Shown here one piece after another: positions 22,224-29,977 of a stretch of 30,814 nucleotides of DNA. The DNA is taken from assembly GCA_017508315.1 (NCBI GenBank), contig JAFVZE010000217.1, forward strand, positions 1 to 30,814. Reading direction: 5' to 3'. The notes under the pieces are model-generated. The model saw only the letters and a list, made by a program, of their open reading frames with translations. It made no database searches and was not told where the DNA came from. The stretch's first letter is position 1. The number at the start of each line of letters is the position of its first letter. This DNA comes from Kiritimatiellia bacterium. Its GTDB lineage: Bacteria > Verrucomicrobiota > Kiritimatiellia > RFP12 > UBA1067. The translations under genes were made by a program, and so were the position numbers.

Positions 22224-23966
22224 TCATTTCACGCTCACCGCGCCGAAGCGGCAGGCCTTCACGCACTCGCCGCACTTGACGCATTTCGACTCGTCGATCA
22301 CGTGCGGCTTTTTAAGGTCGCCGGCAATCGCCCCCGCCGGACACTTTTTCGCGCAGGCCGTGCAACCGACGCACTTGCCGGAGTCGATCGAATAAGTGCG
22401 CAGCGCGGCGCATTCTCCGGCCGGGCAGCGCTTCGCGCGGATATGCGCGTCGTACTCGTCCCGGAAGTAGCGGATCGTCGTCAAAACCGGATTGGGAGCC
22501 GTCTGCCCGAGACCGCAGAGCGCGCCGTCCTTGATGCCGCGGCAAAGCTCTTCGAGAAGTTCAACGTCGCCTTCGCGGCCTTTCCCCTCGGTTATGCGCA
22601 CGAGCGTTTCGTGCAGACGCTTGGTGCCGATGCGGCAGTGTACGCACTTGCCGCAGCTTTCCTTGGCGGTGAAATCGAGGAAGAAGCGCGCCATGTTGAC
22701 CATGCAGGTGGATTCGTCCATGACCACCATGCCGCCCGAACCCATGATCGCGCCGGTCGCCCCGAGCGCCTTGTAGTCGATGAGCGTATCCAAAAGCGAT
22801 TCGGGGATGCAGCCGCCGGAAGGTCCGCCCATCTGCACCGCCTTGAATTTCTTTCCGTCCCGGATGCCGCCGCCGATATCGAAAATGACGTCTCTGAGCG
22901 TAAGCCCCATCGGAATTTCCACAAGTCCCCCGCGTCGGATTTTGCCGGTCAGGGCGAACACCTTGGTGCCTTTGGAAGTCTCCGTTCCCATCGCGGCGAA
23001 CGCCGCGCCGCCGTTGCGGATGATCCACGCGACGTTGGCGAAGGTTTCGACGTTGTTGATGTTGGAAGGCTTGCCGTCGAAACCCTTCTCGGCCGGGAAG
23101 GGAGGCTTCAGCCTCGGCATCCCGCGGTTGCCTTCGAGCGATTCGATAAGCGCGGTCTCCTCGCCGCAGACGAACGCGCCGGCGCCGGCCTTGATGCGCA
23201 GCGAGCAGGAAAAGCCGCTGCCGAGAATGTCGGCGCCGAGCAGATTGGCTTTTTCGGCCTGAGCGATCGCCTTTTCAAGCCGGACGATGGCAAGCGGATA
23301 TTCGGCGCGGACGTAGACGAACGCCTTTTCCGCTCCGATCGCGTAGGCGGCGATGAGCATTCCTTCGATGAGGGAATGCGGATCGCTTTCGATGACCGCC
23401 CGATCCATGAACGCGCCGGGATCGCCCTCGTCGGCGTTGCAGACAAGGAACTTTTCCCCGCCCTTGGAATTGCGCGCGGCGTTCCACTTGAACCAGGTCG
23501 GAAAGCCCGCGCCGCCGCGTCCGGCGAGCCCTGAGGTTCTGATCTCGCCGATCACGTCCTCGCCGGTCATACCCTCGCGCAGAATTTTCGAGATCGCCTC
23601 GTAGCCGCCGGCCGAACGGTACGATTCGATGGACTCCGGATCGATGATTCCGCAGTTGCGAAGCGCGATGCGCGTCTGTTTTTCGAGAAACGACCTGTCT
23701 TCACCGGTGATGAGAAGATCGCCGAGGCCGGTGACATCCCCCGACTTCGCCGCCTGCGCGATGCGCGGAGCATCTGCTTCGCCGACTTTGACGAGCCTTG
23801 CCGCAAGCGCGCCGTCATCGCCGTAGAGATCGACTATCGGCTCAAGATAGCACATTCCGATGCAGCCGGTGATACCCACTTCGCATCCGTTCTCCTCGAG
23901 CGCCCGGTGAACCGCCAGCGCTCCGGCGGCGATGCCGCAGCTGCCTTCTCCGACGACGACTCTCAT
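22224..23966 (-). CDS. nuoF: NuoF/HydB-like FMN-NADH subunit with extra 4Fe-4S domains
   Basis: A 580-aa soluble NADH dehydrogenase subunit. An N-terminal thioredoxin-like [2Fe-2S] domain (Cys10, Cys35, Cys39) is followed by the FMN/NADH core (GRGGAGFPTWFKW, NADEGDPGAFMDR, CGEETALIESLEG), the SLBB region, the [4Fe-4S] site CGKCVHCRIGTKR, and two C-terminal [4Fe-4S] motifs (CVGCTACAKKCPAG, CVKCGECVKACRFG). This long form is the HydB type of bifurcating complexes, not complex I NuoF. The start at 23966 (MRVVVGEGSCG) overlaps the NuoE-like stop as ATGA; the longer open frame is rejected. Confidence 0.92.
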   Translation of the reverse strand: MRVVVGEGSCGIAAGALAVHRALEENGCEVGITGCIGMCYLEPIVDLYGDDGALAARLVKVGEADAPRIAQAAKSGDVTGLGDLLITGEDRSFLEKQTRIALRNCGIIDPESIESYRSAGGYEAISKILREGMTGEDVIGEIRTSGLAGRGGAGFPTWFKWNAARNSKGGEKFLVCNADEGDPGAFMDRAVIESDPHSLIEGMLIAAYAIGAEKAFVYVRAEYPLAIVRLEKAIAQAEKANLLGADILGSGFSCSLRIKAGAGAFVCGEETALIESLEGNRGMPRLKPPFPAEKGFDGKPSNINNVETFANVAWIIRNGGAAFAAMGTETSKGTKVFALTGKIRRGGLVEIPMGLTLRDVIFDIGGGIRDGKKFKAVQMGGPSGGCIPESLLDTLIDYKALGATGAIMGSGGMVVMDESTCMVNMARFFLDFTAKESCGKCVHCRIGTKRLHETLVRITEGKGREGDVELLEELCRGIKDGALCGLGQTAPNPVLTTIRYFRDEYDAHIRAKRCPAGECAALRTYSIDSGKCVGCTACAKKCPAGAIAGDLKKPHVIDESKCVKCGECVKACRFGAVSVK

Positions 23967-24454
23967 TGCCGCTCTCCTTCCGCCTTGATCGAGCGCACGA
24001 TCTCCTTCGCCTTTTCGGGAGTGAGAGATCCGTACGTCGTTTCGTTTATCATCATGACCGGCGAAAGCGAACAGCAGCCGAGACACGCGACTTCATTGAG
24101 CGTGAAGAGACCGTCCGCCGTGGTCTCGCCGTCGGATATTCCCAGTTCATCCTTCAGAGCTTTGGCGATCGAATCGGCGCCGTTGACGTGGCAGGCGGTA
24201 CCCTTGCACAAAAGAATCAGATTCTTGCCTACCGGCTTGAGACGGAACTGCGAATAGAAAGTCGCCACCCCCATGACTTTCGCCGGGGACAGACCGCGTT
24301 TTTCCGCGATGCGGTAGATGACATCGCACGGCAGATGTCCGTATATCTCCTGAGCGCGCTGGAGAATCGCCACCAAGGCGTGATTGTCTCCGGCAAATTC
24401 CTCAAGCACCGGATCAAGAAGCGCAAGATCGCTTTTGGAGCAATTTTTACACAT
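23963..24454 (-). CDS. nuoE: NuoE/HydC-like [2Fe-2S] subunit
   Basis: A 163-aa protein with the thioredoxin-like [2Fe-2S] fold of NuoE. The cluster ligands are in CKGTACHVNG and EVACLGCCSLSPV, and the family motif VMGVATFYSQFRLKPVG is present. It passes electrons from the FMN of the NuoF-like partner. It is the first gene of the three-gene flavoenzyme set, 24 bp downstream of the acetyl esterase gene with no visible terminator between, so read-through from the glycan cluster is possible. Confidence 0.92.
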   Translation of the reverse strand: MCKNCSKSDLALLDPVLEEFAGDNHALVAILQRAQEIYGHLPCDVIYRIAEKRGLSPAKVMGVATFYSQFRLKPVGKNLILLCKGTACHVNGADSIAKALKDELGISDGETTADGLFTLNEVACLGCCSLSPVMMINETTYGSLTPEKAKEIVRSIKAEGERQ

Positions 24455-24478
24455 AATTTTGCCTTTCGCTTCCTTCTC

Positions 24479-25846
24479 TCACCAGTTCTCGCTCAGCGAA
24501 AACGCCTGATGAGGCTCCGGCGGAACGTAGCCGTGGTCGGAACCCTGCACCCAGTTGATCTTCTTGGGGCCGGGGATGTTGTTGTAGAGGATCGCCACGC
24601 CGTTCGGCGGACAGCAGTAGTCGCCGAGCCCCGCGCGGGTGATCTCCACGCGGCACTTTCTGCTGATGCGCTTGGCGAGATTCACCGGATCGAAATAGCG
24701 CAGCGCTTCGGTCTCGTCGACGCCCCAGCCGCCGTAGTTGCGCTTGAGGCTCTGTCGCCCGCCCATGTCGCAGCACCAGGGAATCGCGGGAAGCGCAACG
24801 CTCACGTCGGGATCGAGCCCGGCCGCCCACACCGTCTGCAACCCGCCCATCGAACCGCCGGAGGCGATAAGCGTCTTTCCGTCCCATTCGGGCAGCGACT
24901 TCAAATACTGGAGCGCGCGCATGATGCGGTAGCACATCCAGCCGAAATAGGCCGTGTCGGTCGAAAGATTCTGCCATTTGGAGTCGAGACCGAACGTTTT
25001 GCCGTTGGACTTGATGGAATTGTAGACCTCGGTGTAATACTCGTCCTCGCGTCCAAGCTCATAGCCGTGGGCGTTGATATGCATGGCGATCCTATCCTTC
25101 GGCCCGCTTGACGGAATCGACTGCACATAGTGAGCGCCGTAGCCGTGGAAAGTGATGTGCCCGGGATACTTGCGCGACTTGTCGACGGGAACGGTGTAGG
25201 TTCCGGTAACCGGTCTCGGTCCCGCGCAGAGAACACTGAAGGAAAACACCTTGACGGCGGGATCGCCGCTCTTGTGCTCGCGCACGGTCGCCGTCATCGG
25301 CACCTTGGCGAGCCGCGCCTTGCGCTTGGCCCAGAATTCGTCGAAATCCTTCGGCTCGGGAACGGACTGCAGCGTGTCGACCTTGACTCCGGCGCCGCCG
25401 TCGAAGAAAACGCGGCGGTCGGTGCGCTCGAAACGGTTGAGAGCCTTCTTGCCTTCCGGGGTCGTGGTATCGCCGAGATACGACTTGCGGTATTTCCGTC
25501 CTTTCGCGTCGACGACCTCGGCCACGATCCGCACGAATCCCGGCATATCGAGCTTGGTTTTGATGACGAGCGGCTTTTCCGCCGAAAGCGGCACCCTGCC
25601 GCGCTCGCTTTTGCCGTCGTCGCCGGTGCGCTGCCAGTGAATGAAATAATCTCCCTCCTTGAACGCTTCGGCCCCCTGCAGGGTGAGCGTGAAGACCATC
25701 TCCTCGCCTTCCTTGTAGTCGATCGCGCGCTCCTTGTCGGTCTCGCCGTGCAATACCGCACGATCCAGAGGGCCTGCGGCAAAAACCGGAGCACCCGACC
25801 CGAGAAACGCAACCGCCGCCAATAAAGCGCGAACTGAAAATTTCAT
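24479..25846 (-). CDS. Exported acetyl xylan esterase-like enzyme (CE7 / AXE1 family)
   Basis: A 455-aa protein with a signal peptide (MKFSVRALLAAVAFLGSG, then APVFAA). After an N-terminal beta domain (about residues 25-130) comes an alpha/beta-hydrolase of the AXE1 family: entry motif PKDFDEFWAKRKA, the nucleophile in ASGGSMGGLQ, the acid in RAGLGDYCCPP and the histidine in GSDHGYVPP. It removes acetyl groups from plant or host glycans. The ATG at 25846 has GGGAG upstream and starts the signal peptide. It is third in the alpha-galactosidase/rhamnosidase cluster, 28 bp after the previous stop. Confidence 0.88.
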   Translation of the reverse strand: MKFSVRALLAAVAFLGSGAPVFAAGPLDRAVLHGETDKERAIDYKEGEEMVFTLTLQGAEAFKEGDYFIHWQRTGDDGKSERGRVPLSAEKPLVIKTKLDMPGFVRIVAEVVDAKGRKYRKSYLGDTTTPEGKKALNRFERTDRRVFFDGGAGVKVDTLQSVPEPKDFDEFWAKRKARLAKVPMTATVREHKSGDPAVKVFSFSVLCAGPRPVTGTYTVPVDKSRKYPGHITFHGYGAHYVQSIPSSGPKDRIAMHINAHGYELGREDEYYTEVYNSIKSNGKTFGLDSKWQNLSTDTAYFGWMCYRIMRALQYLKSLPEWDGKTLIASGGSMGGLQTVWAAGLDPDVSVALPAIPWCCDMGGRQSLKRNYGGWGVDETEALRYFDPVNLAKRISRKCRVEITRAGLGDYCCPPNGVAILYNNIPGPKKINWVQGSDHGYVPPEPHQAFSLSENW

Positions 25847-25874
25847 TTTACTCCCTTTCTTTGTTAGGCATATT

Positions 25875-27563
25875 TTACCATATATCGCCGCCAACTACCG
25901 CAGGCACCGGAGAATCCACCGAAACCTTTCCTCCGCGCACTTCAACCGTCACCGGCCCTTTCACCGTCGGCACCGTGCCTTTGACGTATTTCAGGTTTCC
26001 TGTCTGCGGGCGCACTTCGATTCTGGCGAACCCCGGCTCAAGCGGCTTGACTCCGAGCACGAAGCGCGCGATAATGTTGAGAGGCGGCGTTCCCCAGGCG
26101 TGATTCCAGTCGAGATTGGGCTTCGCCTCCATATTCCACGCCTCCAGCGTCATCGTCGAACCCTGTTCGATCATCCCAAGCCAGCTGCGGTCGCCGCGAG
26201 CCGTCATAAACGCGATAGCTTCACGGTCTCTGCCGGCTATGAAGAGCGCTTCAAGCAGATACTGCGCGAAATAAACGCTGCATTTCATCCCTTTGGCGAC
26301 GATGTAATCGGAAATCGCCTTGTATTCGTTTTCTTCGGCGAGGCCGAACGCGAGCGCGGCAACATTGGCGTGCAGGCTCTTGTGGCGAGTCCCTTCTCCG
26401 TCGACGTACAGACCGTCGACCGGATCGCGGAACAGCCTGCGGTACGCCGAGCGCACCCGGTCCGCGCGGCCGGCGAACCGGGAGGCGTCTTCCTTCCTGC
26501 CGAGCGCTTCGGCCATCTCCACCATCTGCCGGAGATTTAGATAATGGAAGGCGTTCACGACGGCGCTCGCACGGCAGAACACGTAACCGTCGCGCTCGCG
26601 CGGCGGCCAGTCAATGATGTCGGCGCGTTTCCCGACGAGCGGATCGGGCGGCGAAGAGAGAAGCCCGTCCTCCCGCGCACGTTCCAACAGCAGCTTTTCC
26701 TTCAGAACGTCGTAATGCCGCCCGGCGCTTCCGATACTCCCCGACCACATCCAGTCCGCCCACGCCATCATGATCGAATGCTGCTTCCATTCCGTAGGCC
26801 AGGTCGGATGACGCAGAAGATATTCGTGGCTCGCCCTCGCCAGCGCCCGGTCTGAGGATATCGCATAGTGGCCCAGCTGGTTGATGTAGGCGTCGGCCTC
26901 GTAGGGGACGCGCTCGCGGTCGCCGTCGACATAGAGACCGGCGAAAGACGTGGCGAGAATCGTGTATTTGCAGAAGTCGTACACCTGCACAAGACGCGGA
27001 TCGGAACATTCGAACGAAGACTCCTCCATGTCGACGGGGTAATGCACCATCGCCCGGCGGATCGTGCGCGGCGTGATCTCGAACGGCAGCGCGTAGAACT
27101 CCACGTAGCGGAACGGCATCACGACGCCTGTTTCCGGACGCAATCTGACCGGCGGAGGATTGCCGGCGAAATAAGTGTTCTTCCGGTTCGGCGGCATTTT
27201 GACGCGGTGGACGCGCTCCGCCGCCGGAATCGACGTCGGGGCGCTGTTCCAGCAGCGGATACTGCCACCCTTCCAGGTGTCGGTCGTGTCGTCTTCGTGC
27301 TTGGCTTCCGCCACCGAAACCTGATACACGCCGCCGGTAAAACCGTCCGGCGGCACCAGTTCCAGCCAGCCGAACGCCGCCTTGCCGAAATCGACGAACA
27401 CTCTGCCGTGACCGTTGGTGATTATCGACGCCGGCGCCTGCCGCGTGACAACCGTCGGCAACCCGTATTCGGCCTCGGCGAAAGCGGAACACATCGCGAA
27501 CGCGACCGGCAGCAGAACAGCCGGACGGACGGACATCGACCGGGAAGCGGCCTTACTTTTCAT
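25875..27563 (-). CDS. Exported alpha-L-rhamnosidase-like glycoside hydrolase (GH78-type)
   Basis: A 562-aa protein with an N-terminal signal (core SVRPAVLLPVAFAMCSAFA). The catalytic (alpha/alpha)6 barrel shows VDGDRERVPYEADAYINQLG, which corresponds to the acidic GH78 active-site segment, and the family C-terminus WNHAWGTPPLNIIARFVLGV, then KPLEPGFARIEVRP. It is shorter than many GH78 enzymes because N-terminal accessory domains are reduced. It likely removes terminal rhamnose from pectin or glycosides. The ATG at 27563 lies inside the last codons of the alpha-galactosidase gene (11-bp overlap); an in-frame ATG at 27536 is a possible alternative start. Confidence 0.82.
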   Translation of the reverse strand: MKSKAASRSMSVRPAVLLPVAFAMCSAFAEAEYGLPTVVTRQAPASIITNGHGRVFVDFGKAAFGWLELVPPDGFTGGVYQVSVAEAKHEDDTTDTWKGGSIRCWNSAPTSIPAAERVHRVKMPPNRKNTYFAGNPPPVRLRPETGVVMPFRYVEFYALPFEITPRTIRRAMVHYPVDMEESSFECSDPRLVQVYDFCKYTILATSFAGLYVDGDRERVPYEADAYINQLGHYAISSDRALARASHEYLLRHPTWPTEWKQHSIMMAWADWMWSGSIGSAGRHYDVLKEKLLLERAREDGLLSSPPDPLVGKRADIIDWPPRERDGYVFCRASAVVNAFHYLNLRQMVEMAEALGRKEDASRFAGRADRVRSAYRRLFRDPVDGLYVDGEGTRHKSLHANVAALAFGLAEENEYKAISDYIVAKGMKCSVYFAQYLLEALFIAGRDREAIAFMTARGDRSWLGMIEQGSTMTLEAWNMEAKPNLDWNHAWGTPPLNIIARFVLGVKPLEPGFARIEVRPQTGNLKYVKGTVPTVKGPVTVEVRGGKVSVDSPVPAVVGGDIW

Positions 27564-29670
27564 CGAAGAGGATCTTCCAGTTCAGTTTGTCGCCGGGATC
27601 GGCGAATTCGACGCGCAGCAGATTGCCGCTCTGACGGAACCTGGCACCCGGCGCCTCGCGGCAGCGGAAATGGTCGGGGACGTAGACGCGAAGTTCATAC
27701 GCTTCTCCGGCGACGGTTTTCGATTCGCCGGAAAGCGTCCTGGACTGCGCGTCCCAGGTTTCGCCGGAAACGTCGAAAACCGGACTCGCCACGTGCCGCG
27801 AAGTCGAAAGCAAGAGCGGACGCGTCCGGTCGATTTCTCTCAGAGCCACCACCCGGCAGTCGCATTTGGGAACCTCGAAGGCGAAGCGGCTGTGAACGGT
27901 GCCGAGATAATGGTTGTTCCAGAAATCGAACGCGACATATGTCTTGGTCGGATCGAGATCGACGTAATCCATCGCATAGTCGATCTTTAGCGTTGATTTC
28001 GTATTGAAGTTGCAGAGCGAATAGATTTCGTATCCGCCTTCGGACAGATGCCACACGTTCGGCAACGTTTTTTCGAAAAGTTCCACCGGCCTGACGTTGA
28101 GCGAGCCGTGCGGCGCCATCGTACGCTTGAGAATGTCGAGACGCTTTTCGGAAAGGTTGCCGATCCAGTCGCTGAAATTGAAGAAGAAACCGGCAACTGA
28201 CGTCCAGCTCGCCATGAGTCTGGCCTTGCCGATCTTGCGGCTGTCGCGCACGTACACCGGATCGGGATCGTTGTACCAGACTCGGCCGTTGAAGAAGTAG
28301 CGCGTCGAAGAAGGCTCGAATCCCGTCCACCAACGCTCCTCCCACGGGCCGTTGTCGCCGCCGACGCGCATCGCGTCCACAAGCCCGTAGGACGGACCCA
28401 TCCCGCGCATCGACTGCGCGAGATTGCAGCCGAGAATGAACGTGTCTTCTCCCGCCGCTTCGCGCATCGTCTTAACGCCGCTACGGTAGGCGTCCACGCC
28501 GGTCGCCGTCGGATCGAAGAAACAGTTCTCGCCGAAATCGTCGGTCGCGAGCGCGTCGCGTCCTCCGGCGCCGAGACGACATCCGAGCGCCGTCCACATT
28601 CCATCGTACTTGATGTAGCGGCAGTTCCATTCGCCGCAGATCCTTTTCGTCACACTCTTGAGGTATTCCAGCGCTTTCGGATTGGTCATATCCATAACCG
28701 TGCCGCCCCATGACGTTTCGTAAGGTTTGCCGTCTTTCGTCTTCAGGAATAGATCCTGCTTGTCCTTCCACCACTCGCCGTTCCAGGTCCCGACAAACGG
28801 CATGAACCAGATGCCAGGCGTGTAGCCGTTCGCCGCGATGTTGTCGAACGTCGTCTTCATCCCTGACGGATATGGACCGTCGGCCTTGACTTTGGTGAAA
28901 TTCTTCGCTGGTCCATTGCTCGTCTCGCCGTCCTGCCAGTAATCGTCGATCTGGAAGAAGTTGAAGCCCCACTTCTCAAGCCCAAGCCGTTTGGCCGTAT
29001 CGATGAACTGCCGCGTCGACTTCTCGTCTCCGCCCCAGCCGTAAGGCTCTTCGGCATACCAGGTGCAATAGCCGGCGATCTGCTTTTTAAGTTTGATGTC
29101 GTGCTCGCGGACGATTTCATCGGCGAGCGCTTCAAGTCCCTTGCGGCAATCGTCAAAGTAGCCGATCACGAACGTTTCAGTAGGCAACTTCGCACCGGCC
29201 TTGACGAGACACTTTCCGTACTGAAGTTCGGGCGAAACGGCCACCCGGCCGTTGGAAACTCTGGCGTAGACGACACCGTTGGCTTTGCGATCGGATATCC
29301 AGCCGCAGACGATTCCGCGCCGCGAAAAGCGTTCGGCGAAAGCCATATACCCGAAAGACCCCAACCGGATCCCGGGCCGCAACGACTGCAGTCCCGCAGT
29401 TCCTTGAACTGCCGTTTCAACGGGATCGGGCATCTGCGTTTCGGAAAATTTGAACGACGGAAATTTGAGCGTGCGCAAAACCCGATCTTTGCCGCCGCCC
29501 TGAGGCGTTATGCGGTAGCGGATGAAACGCGAATCTGCGGCGCGTTCGACCGCGACCGTCGCTCCTGAAATTTTTATTTCCTTTTCAATTTCGATGTGAC
29601 GCGACGGATCCGCCGCGACAAGTATCCGGCAAAATGCAAACGCCAATACAACAGAAACGGTTTTTTTCAT
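27553..29670 (-). CDS. Exported alpha-galactosidase-like glycoside hydrolase (clan GH-D, GH36/GH27-like)
   Basis: A 705-aa protein with a signal peptide (MKKTVSVVLAFAFCRILVAA). The N-terminal beta-sandwich precedes a TIM barrel with clan-D motifs: CTWYAEEPYGWGG, FFQIDDYWQDG, the nucleophile Asp in YIKYDGMW, and the acid/base Asp in DAMRVGGDNG. A C-terminal beta domain follows. Released galactose would fit with the neighbouring rhamnosidase and esterase in degradation of pectic or similar polysaccharides. The gene is preceded by repeat copy C and has its own GGAG ribosome site (GGAGAAACA before ATG), unlike the genes behind copies A and B. Confidence 0.85.
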   Translation of the reverse strand: MKKTVSVVLAFAFCRILVAADPSRHIEIEKEIKISGATVAVERAADSRFIRYRITPQGGGKDRVLRTLKFPSFKFSETQMPDPVETAVQGTAGLQSLRPGIRLGSFGYMAFAERFSRRGIVCGWISDRKANGVVYARVSNGRVAVSPELQYGKCLVKAGAKLPTETFVIGYFDDCRKGLEALADEIVREHDIKLKKQIAGYCTWYAEEPYGWGGDEKSTRQFIDTAKRLGLEKWGFNFFQIDDYWQDGETSNGPAKNFTKVKADGPYPSGMKTTFDNIAANGYTPGIWFMPFVGTWNGEWWKDKQDLFLKTKDGKPYETSWGGTVMDMTNPKALEYLKSVTKRICGEWNCRYIKYDGMWTALGCRLGAGGRDALATDDFGENCFFDPTATGVDAYRSGVKTMREAAGEDTFILGCNLAQSMRGMGPSYGLVDAMRVGGDNGPWEERWWTGFEPSSTRYFFNGRVWYNDPDPVYVRDSRKIGKARLMASWTSVAGFFFNFSDWIGNLSEKRLDILKRTMAPHGSLNVRPVELFEKTLPNVWHLSEGGYEIYSLCNFNTKSTLKIDYAMDYVDLDPTKTYVAFDFWNNHYLGTVHSRFAFEVPKCDCRVVALREIDRTRPLLLSTSRHVASPVFDVSGETWDAQSRTLSGESKTVAGEAYELRVYVPDHFRCREAPGARFRQSGNLLRVEFADPGDKLNWKILFDEK

Positions 29671-29702
29671 TGTTTCTCCGCTTTTTTCAATATTCTATGC
29701 AC

Positions 29703-29726
29703 TGCTATCCAATAGAGCGGACAGCA
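29703..29726 (-). promoter_or_regulatory. 5' UTR hairpin, copy C
   Basis: TGCTATCC (29703-29710) and GGACAGCA (29719-29726) around AATAGAGC, identical to the hairpins in copies A and B. It ends 32 nt upstream of the alpha-galactosidase ATG. Confidence 0.6.
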
Positions 29727-29747
29727 ACTTTCTTTCAGTAGCCTTGT

Positions 29748-29777
29748 AAGGTATCATAAACAAGAGGTTTCCGTCAA
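29748..29777 (-). promoter_or_regulatory. Predicted sigma70-type promoter in repeat copy C
   Basis: TTGACG (29777-29772), 18 bp, TACCTT (29753-29748) with an upstream TG. The -35, spacer length and TG are the same as in copies A and B although the spacer bases have changed, which supports selection on the promoter. Confidence 0.55.
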
Positions 29778-29856
29778 GCCCAAACCTTAAGATATCTTCA
29801 ATATATTACCCATTCTCTAACTTTTTGGCACATTATCATTCTTTATGAACGATAAA

Positions 29857-29977
29857 TTACTTGCGTCCGAAGTAGCTCTTTGCCTGCGACTTTCGGATTG
29901 TCACATGGCGCCATCCCGTTGCTGCGGCTTCGCTCGGCTTCATTGTGAACGTCAAAAACGGCGCCGAGGTCAAACTC
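29857..29977 (-). other. Possible remnant coding tail after the epimerase gene
   Basis: Between the epimerase stop and repeat copy C, one minus-strand frame stays open to TAA at 29857 and reads APFLTFTMKPSEA, then ATGWRHVTIRKSQAKSYFGRK. Its third-codon positions are GC-rich like real genes here, and it has no start of its own outside the epimerase gene. It may be the 3' end of a deleted gene or chance. No family recognised. Confidence 0.25.

Larger units (their letters stand above)
29700..29838 (-). repeat. Promoter/leader repeat, copy C (upstream of alpha-galactosidase)
   Basis: A diverged, shorter copy of the repeat at 1364-1599 and 3898-4136. The inner half (hairpin, extended -10, TTGACG and the CCCAAACCTT block) is well kept with scattered substitutions. 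The outer half, with the two palindromes, has been lost or has drifted beyond recognition past about 29838. The C-rich tract is degenerate (ACCCATTCTC). Same orientation relative to its gene as the other copies, but 29 nt rather than 10 nt to the ATG. Confidence 0.9.

Noticed and set aside
23967..24086. Forty-residue N-terminal extension of the NuoF-like protein
   Set aside because: It overlaps the NuoE-like gene in a shadow frame; the family N-terminus begins at 23966.
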